A stretch of DNA of 5,773 bases from an uncultured Chloroflexota bacterium (GTDB taxonomy: Bacteria; Chloroflexota; Anaerolineae; Aggregatilineales; Phototrophicaceae): positions 1 to 5,773 of the forward strand of contig CALMZT010000140.1 in assembly GCA_937870805.1 (NCBI GenBank), in the 5' to 3' direction. A program made the translations under genes and the position numbers. Under the pieces are notes generated by a model, which saw only the letters and a program-made list of their open reading frames with translations, was not told the DNA's origin and made no database searches. This document shows, in pieces, positions 1-5,142 of this stretch (within the stretch, counting starts at the first letter, position 1; each line of letters begins with the position of its first letter).

Positions 1-1
1 G

Positions 2-130
2 AAAGTTAGGGTTGTCCGTTTGTGGACAATCCAAGGTCAAATGGATGATGTGGTGATAACCTTTAGAGGCTATCGGGCTGCCAGTTTGAGTGAGTTGGTT
101 GTTATGGGAATTGCTTCATCAGATGTCTAA
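2..130 (+). CDS. possible 3' end of a gene entering from the left (partial, unrecognised)
   Basis: One plus-strand frame is open from base 2 to a TAA at 128-130, giving 42 residues that end in GIASSDV. The translation has protein-like composition (alternating hydrophobic and polar residues around VVITFRGYRAASLSELVVMG), but I recognise no family. It would converge on the EXLDI gene and overlap its last 12 bases, which is common for convergent bacterial genes. A 129-base open frame can arise by chance, and the segment is more AT-rich than the confident genes, so this is only a candidate. The upstream sequence is outside the window. Confidence 0.27.
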   Translation, partial: KVRVVRLWTIQGQMDDVVITFRGYRAASLSELVVMGIASSDV

Positions 131-682
131 ATCCTCAATCTCAGGTCCATCCATTACTTGTATAACCACTTTAAAGAGATCAGCAGGAATGTGAGTTTTA
201 AGTTCCTCAAGCGTGTCGAAAACCTCAAGGGAATAGTCGCCCGATTCCATAAACATCTCCCAGTCATAGCCCCAGCTTAGTATCTTCTGTAGGATTCCAT
301 TGCCAATGCCCCAGTTTCTGGGATCGCCCGCTTGGTCGGGGTCGCCAAATTCCTCTTTCCAATCCGGCATGGTGCGTGTGTGCAGCGCAAAACGTTTCCC
401 AGCGGTGCGGTACACATTCAGGATTTCGATTCCTTTGCCCTTCGCTCTTTTCTGAATCCATCGCGCCAGCCGAGTCCCCATGAAACGCTTTTGTTTGTGG
501 ATGTTCGCGGTGCCAACAAGCACAGTGATCTCGTCCAGACCGTGCTGCCGCGCTTCTTCAAGCTCAATGAACCGCCGCAGCGCGCGAACGATGGCTGAGG
601 ACAGGTTCGCGCCAGCCAGTTCCTGAGCGCGCTCGAAAAGCGACAAATCATCGTCGGACACGTAGATGGTTTTGTTTGGCAT
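119..682 (-). CDS. EXLDI family protein with N-terminal ribbon-helix-helix-like segment
   Basis: This is a 187-residue protein. Residues 4-45 look like a ribbon-helix-helix (CopG/Arc-type) DNA-binding unit: a short strand (TIYVS), a helix (LSLFERAQELA), a turn, then a second helix (LSSAIVRALRRFIELEEAR). The rest is a mixed alpha/beta domain with basic and aromatic stretches (RLARWIQKRAKGKG at 71-84, DPRNWGIGNG at 120-129). It ends in EIEDLDI, so the last five residues match the E-x-L-D-I tail that names the EXLDI family. The biochemical role of that family is not established as far as I know. The ATG at 680-682 is preceded by an AGAGG-type ribosome binding site (GAGAGGTG) about 4 bases upstream, and a strong promoter lies just beyond. 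It is monocistronic here, with no partner gene on its strand. The family call is firm; DNA binding is inferred from the N-terminal pattern. Confidence 0.85.
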   Translation of the reverse strand: MPNKTIYVSDDDLSLFERAQELAGANLSSAIVRALRRFIELEEARQHGLDEITVLVGTANIHKQKRFMGTRLARWIQKRAKGKGIEILNVYRTAGKRFALHTRTMPDWKEEFGDPDQAGDPRNWGIGNGILQKILSWGYDWEMFMESGDYSLEVFDTLEELKTHIPADLFKVVIQVMDGPEIEDLDI

Positions 683-710
683 TTACACCTCTCATTCAAT
701 CGACCAGTCA

Positions 711-736
711 ATATACGTATAAATATACATATATTT
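711..736. promoter_or_regulatory. candidate operator: two AT-rich near-repeats over the EXLDI promoter
   Basis: Two copies of ATATACRTATA lie at 711-721 (G at the variable site) and 723-733 (A at the variable site). They are 10/11 identical with a 12-base period. The first contains the perfect palindrome TATACGTATA (712-721). The second sits in a symmetric element with 7-bp arms AAATATA/TATATTT (721-727, 730-736). They cover the -10 hexamer and the predicted start site. Ribbon-helix-helix repressors commonly bind short tandem or palindromic boxes over their own promoter, and the adjacent gene encodes such an N-terminal fold, so autorepression is a reasonable inference. AT-rich sequence can produce such symmetry by chance. 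Confidence 0.45.
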
Positions 737-750
737 GAAAATAAAGTCAA
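722..750 (-). promoter_or_regulatory. sigma-70-type promoter of the EXLDI gene
   Basis: On the minus strand a -35 hexamer TTGACT (745-750) and a -10 hexamer TATATT (722-727) each match consensus at 5 of 6 positions and are separated by exactly 17 bases. Transcription would start near base 715, leaving a leader of about 33 bases before the ATG at 682. This is the best promoter in the window. Confidence 0.65.
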
Positions 751-815
751 CTACTCACTTTAAAGCAATCAATTTGAAGTTGAAACGGGGTTGGTGGTTT
801 AGCCCAAAGGTGTAA

Positions 816-992
816 CGATTAGATCAGATCGGCATTTCACACCCTGAAAATTTCACAACCGCATTCTTATTTCGGCGCTGCGATGCCTGGCAAACCATCA
901 ACATTGTGAAAGAGATGTGGTTTGAATACGGCATCTGCCAAAAACCTTTAAGCCAAACGTGGAATTTTGATCCTGAAGCGCCATTAGCATAA
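816..992 (+). pseudogene. possible start-less coding remnant
   Basis: A plus-strand frame is open for 58 codons between a TAA (813-815) and a TAA (990-992). It has no usable start near its beginning; the first ATG leaves only about 25 codons. The translation is rich in aromatic residues and cysteine (FLFRRCDAWQTI, KEMWFEYGICQ) and looks more protein-like than typical intergenic translation. I do not recognise a family. It may be the surviving tail of a decayed gene, or chance. Confidence 0.18.
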
Positions 993-996
993 TCAC

Positions 997-1026
997 TTGC
1001 CCCAATAGGAACAAATGTGCTACACT
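997..1026 (+). promoter_or_regulatory. candidate promoter of the DUF2461 gene
   Basis: TTGCCC (997-1002) and TACACT (1021-1026) are separated by 18 bases, and the -10 hexamer is preceded by TGC, giving an extended -10 arrangement. The start site would be near 1033, about 35 bases before the ATG. The hexamers are moderate matches, so the call rests on combined spacing and position. Confidence 0.38.
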
Positions 1027-1067
1027 AAGAGCGATAACAGGCTAACCATTATCCATTAGGTGAACTC

Positions 1068-1730
1068 ATGCCTCAATCGCTCCAAACCACGCTCGATTTT
1101 CTGGAAGAACTGCGCTTCAACAATCACAAGACCTGGTTTGACGAGAACCGCAAACGTTACGAACAGGCGCGTTCGATTTTTGAAGGTCTGATTGGCAACA
1201 TCATGCAGCACTTTGGCACGGTGGAAGACTTAGGCGATACCACCGTCAAAGAATGCCTGTACCGCATCAACCGCGACATTCGCTTTTCAAAAGACAAAAC
1301 TCCTTACCAAATCCACATGGCGGCGCTCATCGCCAACGGCGGGCGCAAATCTACCGGGCGCTCGTATTACGTCCACATCCAGCCGGGCGGCTCATTCGTC
1401 GCCGGAGGGATTTACTCTCCGACACCCGAACAGCTTCAGAAGTTGCGGCACACCATCGCGCAAAACCCACGCCGCATCAATGACGTGCTGGCAAATAAAG
1501 ATTTCGTGCGTTATTTCGGGAAGGTTGAAGGGGAAAAGCTCAAAACTGCGCCCAAAGGCTATGCCAGCGACCATCCGGCGATTGAACTGCTCAAGCACAA
1601 ACAGTTCTTAGCTTCGCACCCTGTCACCGATGCGCAAGTGCTGTCCGATGGGCTGGTGGCTTACATTGTCGATGCCTGCCGTGCGCTCAAGCCATTCGTC
1701 GCCTATATTGACGATGCGCTGCAAAGCTGA
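1068..1730 (+). CDS. DUF2461 (TIGR02453-type) family protein
   Basis: This is a 220-residue protein whose full length matches the family's usual size of roughly 220-230 residues. Hallmarks in order: N-terminal FLxxLxxNNxxxWFxxNRxxYE (11-32); the central signature YRINRDIRFSKDKTPYQ (65-81), which is the most recognisable block of DUF2461; then YYVHIQPGGSFVAGGIYSPTPEQL (100-123), where the family typically has a glycine-rich strand followed by P-x-P-x-x-L; and a C-terminal basic region ending with a helix around CRALKPFVAYI. No signal peptide or membrane segment is visible, so it is probably cytosolic. The family is widespread in bacteria but its molecular function is unknown. The ATG is supported by AGGTGA 4 bases upstream. 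It is transcribed alone and converges on the gene at 1913-2665. Confidence 0.93.
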   Translation: MPQSLQTTLDFLEELRFNNHKTWFDENRKRYEQARSIFEGLIGNIMQHFGTVEDLGDTTVKECLYRINRDIRFSKDKTPYQIHMAALIANGGRKSTGRSYYVHIQPGGSFVAGGIYSPTPEQLQKLRHTIAQNPRRINDVLANKDFVRYFGKVEGEKLKTAPKGYASDHPAIELLKHKQFLASHPVTDAQVLSDGLVAYIVDACRALKPFVAYIDDALQS

Positions 1731-1759
1731 CTTACAAACTTGCCTTACACAGTTTCACG

Positions 1760-1882
1760 CTCTGGGTTCAAAACCTGGAGCTAACTGAGAATTGGTAAAC
1801 CTCTCCAGAGGTTGAAAAATCGCATCGCCCAACCCGTTCACGGGTTTCCAACATACAGCTGGCAGTTTTGAACTGCCAGTGT
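1760..1882. repeat. cluster of four consecutive small hairpins between convergent genes
   Basis: Four inverted repeats follow each other. (1) 1760-1780: arms CTCTGGGTT/AACCTGGAG, 9 pairs including two G-U, loop CAA. (2) 1798-1813: AACCTC/GAGGTT, loop TCCA. (3) 1831-1846: AACCCG/CGGGTT, loop TTCA. (4) 1859-1879: CTGGCAGTT/AACTGCCAG, loop TTG. Gaps between them are 17, 17 and 12 bases, and centres are about 30-36 bases apart. None is followed by a T-tract on either strand, so they are not standard intrinsic terminators, although as RNA they could protect the 3' ends of either flanking gene. Confidence 0.6.
1855..1882. repeat. strongest hairpin of the cluster, possible bidirectional transcript end
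   Basis: The 9-bp perfect stem CTGGCAGTT/AACTGCCAG with a 3-base loop extends by three more pairs (ACA 1855-1857 with TGT 1880-1882) if G1858 is bulged. It lies about 30 bases past the minus-strand gene's stop and could form in both transcripts. The lack of a following T-run on either strand argues against classical rho-independent termination. Confidence 0.4.
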
Positions 1883-1912
1883 CCATAACAGCGAACGGAT
1901 GCGTAAGCTGAT

Positions 1913-2665
1913 TTACAAAGTCTCCTCGACCAGCGCGCGTTGCGGAAACACTAAGCGCTCTGGTGAAGTCATGCCGCGTTCCAGCAGCAAACGGTTGGCG
2001 CGCTCGAAATCCGAATGCATATCACGCACGCGGCTGATTTGCAGCGAGGCGGGTTCAAGTGAAAATAGCACAATCGTCAGAGCGCTTTCGCCCACGACGA
2101 TCAACAGCCAGCGTCCGCCGGAGACCTCTTTGCGTGCTGCGCCTGCTTTCGGGCGATTCGACATCCCCCACAACGTTTTGAGAATGCTAATCACGGTTGG
2201 ACCATCGGGGGGCTGCTTGCCTCCCCAGATCAGCGGCTTGGGGCGATTGTGCAGGAACACCAGATAATACAGCGCGTGCGCCTCAAAATGGTCGATCAAG
2301 AAGCGCGTGTGTCCCGGCGCGGCGACGGCTTTCCACGCCTGATTATCGGGATCACGCTGCATGAGCTTTTCGATGATGTTGCGCTGTTCGCTGTAGCGCC
2401 CGTAGACGGCGTTGAACTGCGCGCGGTTGATCTTGCCCTGCGAGAAATCACTGGCGACGGTTTCCATCTTCTGGCGCAGCGCTTCGAGCGCTTCCGATGG
2501 GTTTTGCGGCAGCGGCGCGAGGATGGGTTCTTCAGACGTACCGGGCAGCGGAATCGAGCCGGGCAACGGGGTCTTGATTGGAAAATCCTCCGGGCGGGTA
2601 GGACGAATCGGCGAGCGCAATGAACCGGGGTCTTCCGACGGTGGTTTAGGAGGCTGCTCGTTCAC
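1913..2665 (-). CDS. unrecognised protein with proline-rich N-terminus and compact C-terminal domain
   Basis: I do not recognise a named family. With the GTG at 2663-2665 the product is 250 residues. Residues 1-56 are proline-rich and probably disordered (EQPPKPPSEDP, PLPGSIPLPG). Residues 57-104 are a charged helical hairpin (EALRQKMETVASDFSQGKINRAQFNAVYGRYSEQRNIIEKLMQRD) with a G-K-I turn like short SHOCT-type domains. Residues 118-245 alternate predicted strands and helices (ALYYLVFLHN, GRWLLIVVGESALTIVLFSLEP, SDFERANRLLLERG), vaguely like a Roadblock/LC7-type domain; this is a weak inference. No membrane segment is convincing. The frame stays open upstream to GTG 2744-2746 and ATG 2726-2728, which would add 27 or 21 hydrophobic residues. 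I prefer 2665 because the extra residues overlap a candidate promoter and neither upstream start has a ribosome binding site. The chosen start's own site is also weak (GAG about 10 bases upstream). Confidence 0.78.
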   Translation of the reverse strand: MNEQPPKPPSEDPGSLRSPIRPTRPEDFPIKTPLPGSIPLPGTSEEPILAPLPQNPSEALEALRQKMETVASDFSQGKINRAQFNAVYGRYSEQRNIIEKLMQRDPDNQAWKAVAAPGHTRFLIDHFEAHALYYLVFLHNRPKPLIWGGKQPPDGPTVISILKTLWGMSNRPKAGAARKEVSGGRWLLIVVGESALTIVLFSLEPASLQISRVRDMHSDFERANRLLLERGMTSPERLVFPQRALVEETL

Positions 2666-2706
2666 AGGTTTGATCTCAGATAATTTCAAGCAAATGATTT
2701 GTGAAT

Positions 2707-2715
2707 AGCATATCA
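2707..2715 (-). promoter_or_regulatory. candidate extended -10 promoter for the proline-rich protein gene
   Basis: On the minus strand TGATATGCT forms an extended -10 element (TATGCT at 2707-2712 with TG upstream). No good -35 hexamer lies at the right distance. Transcription would start near 2700, about 35 bases before the preferred GTG at 2665. That fits the shorter start and would exclude the longer ones. Confidence 0.33.
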
Positions 2716-2752
2716 CAGTTTGTAACATGGCGAAAATGAAGGGCACATTGGC

Positions 2753-2761
2753 TGGTAAAAT
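2753..2761 (+). promoter_or_regulatory. candidate extended -10 promoter for the YdeI-family gene
   Basis: TGGTAAAAT is an extended -10 element whose hexamer TAAAAT matches consensus at 5 of 6 positions. The -35 position is poor. The start site would be near 2768, about 37 bases before the ATG at 2805. Together with the opposite-strand element at 2707-2715 it makes a compact divergent promoter region. Confidence 0.4.
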
Positions 2762-2804
2762 GAAGAAATTTTTACGTTAGCAGTTCACACAGGAGTGCAA
2801 AATA

Positions 2805-3362
2805 ATGCCAAAGATGGAAATCACTGAGACGCTCATGGCTACACAACGCGACGAATGGCGGCAGTGGTTAATGCAGCATCACGCGACAGCCACAGAAATA
2901 TGGCTGGTTTCATACACGACAGCATCCGGTAAGCCGTCTATCTCCTATTTGCACGCGGTAGAAGAAGCGCTGTGTTTTGGCTGGATTGATGGCATCAAAA
3001 AAAAGACAGTCGACGAACATCTGGCGCAGCGATTTACACCGCGCAAGCCCAACAGCCATTGGACGGAACTGAACAAAGAACGTGCGAGGCGCTTGATTGC
3101 CAGTGGGCAAATGACGGAAGCAGGCTTGGCGACGCTGCCGGATTTATCGCTCGATACATTTGGTATCGCAGATGATATTCGTGCAGCGCTGCAAGCCGAT
3201 GCGCAGGTGTGGGCGAACTTCCAGCAGTTCCCAGATGTATATCATCGCATCCGCATAACTTACATCGAATTGGTGCGCGACCAGCCCGACGAGTTCGAGA
3301 AACGGTTGGAAAAGTTGGTGGAAAAGACACGCCGGAATAAGATGTTCGGCGGGATAGAGTAA
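2805..3362 (+). CDS. YdeI/OmpD-associated family protein
   Basis: This 185-residue protein is close to the family's usual length of about 190. Recognisable blocks: W-x-x-W-L near 18-22 followed by EIWLVSYTTASGKPSISY (31-48); the family signature AVEEALCFGWIDGIKK (51-66); QRFTPRKPNSHWTELNKERARRLIASGQMTEAG (75-107); and a C-terminal helical OmdA-like segment from about 122 (IRAALQADAQVWANFQQFPDVYHR) through the basic KTRRNKMFGG. Family members are annotated as bacteriocin-protection or OmpD-associated proteins from enterobacterial work, but the biochemistry is unresolved, and nothing here links it to a bacteriocin or porin. There is no signal peptide, so it is probably cytosolic. The ATG at 2805 has AGGAG at 2791-2795, 9 bases upstream. 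In-frame ATGs at codons 4 and 11 have weaker support. Confidence 0.92.
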   Translation: MPKMEITETLMATQRDEWRQWLMQHHATATEIWLVSYTTASGKPSISYLHAVEEALCFGWIDGIKKKTVDEHLAQRFTPRKPNSHWTELNKERARRLIASGQMTEAGLATLPDLSLDTFGIADDIRAALQADAQVWANFQQFPDVYHRIRITYIELVRDQPDEFEKRLEKLVEKTRRNKMFGGIE

Positions 3363-3372
3363 TCCCTTTCTA

Positions 3373-3401
3373 TAGGCAGTGTGGTAATTTCACGTCATAA
3401 T
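3373..3401 (+). promoter_or_regulatory. candidate promoter of the P1 peptidase gene
   Basis: TAGGCA (3373-3378, 4 of 6 matches) and CATAAT (3396-3401, 5 of 6 matches) are separated by 17 bases. The start would be near 3408, about 26 bases before the ATG. The 71-base gap from the preceding gene also permits read-through, so this promoter may not be the only source of transcript. Confidence 0.35.
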
Positions 3402-3433
3402 CTGCCTCTTTGCTTCTCCTCAAAGGACACGTT

Positions 3434-4507
3434 ATGCGCGCACGGTTACGCGATCTCGGCATCACGATTGGACAACTTCCTACCGGAACGCACAACGCCA
3501 TCACTGATGTGGCGGGTGTTTCGGTGGAGCATACGACGCTAATCTACGACGAGCCGCGTGTTGCGCGCACAGGGGTCACGATCATTCACCCGCGCGCCGA
3601 ACCGACGTGGGACAACAACTGCTTTGCGGGCTATCACTCGTTCAACGGCAACGGCGAGATGACGGGCATCGCGTGGCTGGAAGAGTCGGGGATGCTGGTG
3701 TCGTCCATTGGCATCACCAACACGCATCAGGTCGGCTTGGTGCGCGATACATTGGTCGAGGACGCCATCACGCACGGCTACAAAGGCGGGTTTTTGCTGC
3801 CAGTCGTCGCTGAAACGTTTGACGGTTGGCTCAACGACATCGACGCCTTCCATCTGACGAAAGCGCACATTCACGAGGCAATCGCCAACGCGAAAAGCGG
3901 CAGTGTCGCGGAAGGCAATGTCGGCGGCGGCACGGGCATGATCTGTCATGAGTTCAAAGGCGGTATCGGCACATCGTCGCGCGTCGTGGAACTCTTTGAA
4001 AAGCGCTACACCGTAGGCGTGCTGGTGCAGGCGAATTACGGTCTACGCCAGTATTTGCGCGTGGATGGCGTGCCTGTAGGACGCGAAATTCCGCCGGAAC
4101 ATACACCACGCCCACGCGACAACGCCACACAGCGCGGCTCGATTATCGTTGTGATTGCCACCGATGCGCCGCTGATTCCGACGCAGTGTAAGCGGCTGGC
4201 ACAGCGCGCGACGGTAGGCTTAGCGCGTGCTGGCGGCGTGGGGCATAACGGCAGCGGCGACATTTTTCTGGCATTCGCAACAGGCAACCCTTTAAAAGCC
4301 AACGGCAAGCCGATACTCAGCGTGGAAATGATCTTGCATCAGCATCTCAATCCGTTTTTCGATGCGGTTGCCGAAGCTACAGAGGAGTCGATCTTGAACG
4401 CGCTGACCGCCGCTGAGACGATGACAGGCTTTCAGGGGCGCACGGTCTACGCGCTGCCGTTAGATGAACTTGAGCGCGTGATGAAGAAGTACAGGGTTAA
4501 CAGTTGA
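3434..4507 (+). CDS. P1 family peptidase (DmpA-like, MEROPS S58), self-processing aminopeptidase
   Basis: This is a 357-residue protein. Family S58 enzymes (DmpA, BapA) are N-terminal nucleophile hydrolases that cut themselves just before a serine, which then becomes the catalytic N-terminus of the small subunit; they remove N-terminal residues from peptides, including D- or beta-residues in some members. The cleavage motif is intact here: HNGSGDIFLAF, with predicted scission between Gly273 and Ser274, giving subunits of about 273 and 84 residues. Other family blocks: N-terminal NAITDVAGVSVEHTT (21-35), TGVTIIHPR (46-54), SIGITNTHQVG (91-101), VAEGNVGGGTGMICHEFKGGIGTSSR (158-183) and VQANYG (198-203). 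No signal peptide is seen, so it is probably cytosolic. The ATG at 3434 has AAAGGA (3422-3427) 6 bases upstream. An in-frame TTG at 3410 would add eight residues with no ribosome binding site and is rejected. Substrate preference cannot be read from sequence. Confidence 0.95.
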   Translation: MRARLRDLGITIGQLPTGTHNAITDVAGVSVEHTTLIYDEPRVARTGVTIIHPRAEPTWDNNCFAGYHSFNGNGEMTGIAWLEESGMLVSSIGITNTHQVGLVRDTLVEDAITHGYKGGFLLPVVAETFDGWLNDIDAFHLTKAHIHEAIANAKSGSVAEGNVGGGTGMICHEFKGGIGTSSRVVELFEKRYTVGVLVQANYGLRQYLRVDGVPVGREIPPEHTPRPRDNATQRGSIIVVIATDAPLIPTQCKRLAQRATVGLARAGGVGHNGSGDIFLAFATGNPLKANGKPILSVEMILHQHLNPFFDAVAEATEESILNALTAAETMTGFQGRTVYALPLDELERVMKKYRVNS

Positions 4508-4524
4508 CAGTTTTCAGTTTCAGT
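4499..4524. repeat. CAGTT heptamer tandem repeat at the peptidase stop codon
   Basis: CAGTT recurs at 4501, 4508 and 4515 with an exact 7-base period (AACAGTT, GACAGTT, TTCAGTT), followed by CAGT at 4521. The repeat contains the TGA stop (4505-4507) of the peptidase gene and runs into the 34-base gap before the convergent Uma2 gene. Degenerate heptamer repeats of this kind occur in cyanobacterial genomes and some others. A weak inverted pair TTCAG/CTGAA (4519-4523, 4531-4535) follows but is too short to call a terminator. Confidence 0.5.
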
Positions 4525-4541
4525 AAAATTCTGAAGGCAAC

Positions 4542-5129
4542 CTAAGCGAACAGGTCGCTGAGTTTCAATTGAAAGTCAGGGAGTACGCCGCCGCCTGTGA
4601 GCGTAGCATCACCAGAGAGTTTTTGTTGCTGTTCGCTGCCAAGTGTATGAACAACTACCGTTTTCGTCTGTGGGTTCACAACCCAAATAAGTTTCACCCC
4701 ATCACTTAAATAGCGTATCACACGCTTGTCGATGTCGTTGAAGGTATCGTTCGGAGAGACGATTTCCACGACTAAATCCGGTACCATGACCAGCGGCTTA
4801 CTCTGCCACTCAGGTTCACTCTCTTGATACGCTTTTAAGCGTTCTGCGCTCACAAACATGAGGTCAGGAATGCGCGCACCCTTCACCCAGTTCTGAGTAT
4901 AAGAGAGGACATAAGGAGCTTCTGTATACACTTTACCCAGTGCGGTAGGACGAATGTGCTGGTTGAATGCCCAACTGAGATTATCAGCGACGTTGCCGTG
5001 TCCCATCACAGTAGCCATCTTCGGTACAATCTCCCCGTCTAGAATCTCAAAGGGACCTTCCTGGTCAGAACGGCGGATAAATTCATCTAAGGTCATGACG
5101 CCTGCGGAAACGGCGGCTGCGTCGGTCAT
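4542..5129 (-). CDS. Uma2 family protein (DUF820, PD-(D/E)XK nuclease fold), downstream copy
   Basis: This 195-residue protein has the usual Uma2 length and layout: N-terminal MTLDEFIRR and FEILDGEIVPKM (12-38), a GH pair with His44, ARIPDLMFVS (85-94, Asp89), VPDLVVEIVSPND (116-128, Glu122), Lys135 in DKRVIRY, and DGVKLIWVVNP (143-153). Asp89, Glu122 and Lys135 fit the PD-(D/E)XK catalytic set, so nuclease chemistry is possible, but the biological role of Uma2 proteins is unresolved. The usual WVVDP ends in Asn here (VNP), unlike the upstream copy. The start at 5129 is chosen because GGAGGAG sits 6 bases upstream and the N-terminus then aligns with the paralog; a 22-residue upstream extension overlaps the previous gene. 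It is the second gene of an operon, 13 bases after the first. An active nuclease is plausible but unproven. Confidence 0.92.
   Translation of the reverse strand: MTDAAAVSAGVMTLDEFIRRSDQEGPFEILDGEIVPKMATVMGHGNVADNLSWAFNQHIRPTALGKVYTEAPYVLSYTQNWVKGARIPDLMFVSAERLKAYQESEPEWQSKPLVMVPDLVVEIVSPNDTFNDIDKRVIRYLSDGVKLIWVVNPQTKTVVVHTLGSEQQQKLSGDATLTGGGVLPDFQLKLSDLFA
5016..5129 (-). repeat. 114-bp block shared with the upstream Uma2 gene (copy A)
   Basis: The first 38 codons of the downstream Uma2 gene match those of the upstream gene (5617-5730) at 103 of 114 bases by direct codon alignment. Similarity falls sharply after this point. The two copies are 601 bases apart in direct orientation. Confidence 0.75.
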
Positions 5130-5135
5130 TGCTAT

Positions 5136-5142
5136 CTCCTCC
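5136..5142 (-). promoter_or_regulatory. strong ribosome binding site fixing the downstream Uma2 start
   Basis: GGAGGAG on the minus strand lies directly after the stop codon of the upstream Uma2 gene (5143-5145) and 6 bases before the ATG at 5127-5129. It decides the start in favour of the 195-residue product and suggests efficient independent initiation within one transcript. Confidence 0.75.

Larger units (their letters stand above)
683..1067. other. AT-rich intergenic region between divergent EXLDI and DUF2461 genes
   Basis: This is the longest gene-free stretch (385 bases). Its left third holds the EXLDI ribosome binding site, promoter and repeat boxes. Its middle holds a start-less open frame (816-992) that may be a gene remnant. 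Its right end holds a candidate promoter and the AGGTGA ribosome binding site (1058-1063) of the DUF2461 gene. I see no tRNA, terminator with a T-tract, or mobile-element end in it. Confidence 0.7.

Noticed and set aside
12..29. Hairpin TTGTCC/GGACAA downstream of the EXLDI gene as a terminator
   Set aside because: It has only six pairs with a six-base loop and no T-tract on the minus strand, and it lies about 90 bases past the stop inside a possible coding frame.
332..598. Plus-strand open frame antisense to the EXLDI gene
   Set aside because: It is fully contained in a recognised gene on the other strand, has no family features and no ribosome binding site.
1033..1053. GATAA/TTATC inverted pair in the DUF2461 leader as a regulatory hairpin or riboswitch
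   Set aside because: It has five weak pairs around an 11-base loop, with no further structure to support it.
1760..1882. Regularly spaced short palindromes resembling a CRISPR array
   Set aside because: The units do not share sequence, the spacers are only 12-17 bases, and no cas gene is present.
2249..2708. Two overlapping plus-strand open frames opposite the proline-rich protein gene
   Set aside because: They read as arginine- or serine-rich shadow translations of the minus-strand gene, without domains or start signals.
3539..3949. Minus-strand 136-codon open frame inside the peptidase gene
   Set aside because: It is a shadow frame of a strongly conserved family S58 coding region.
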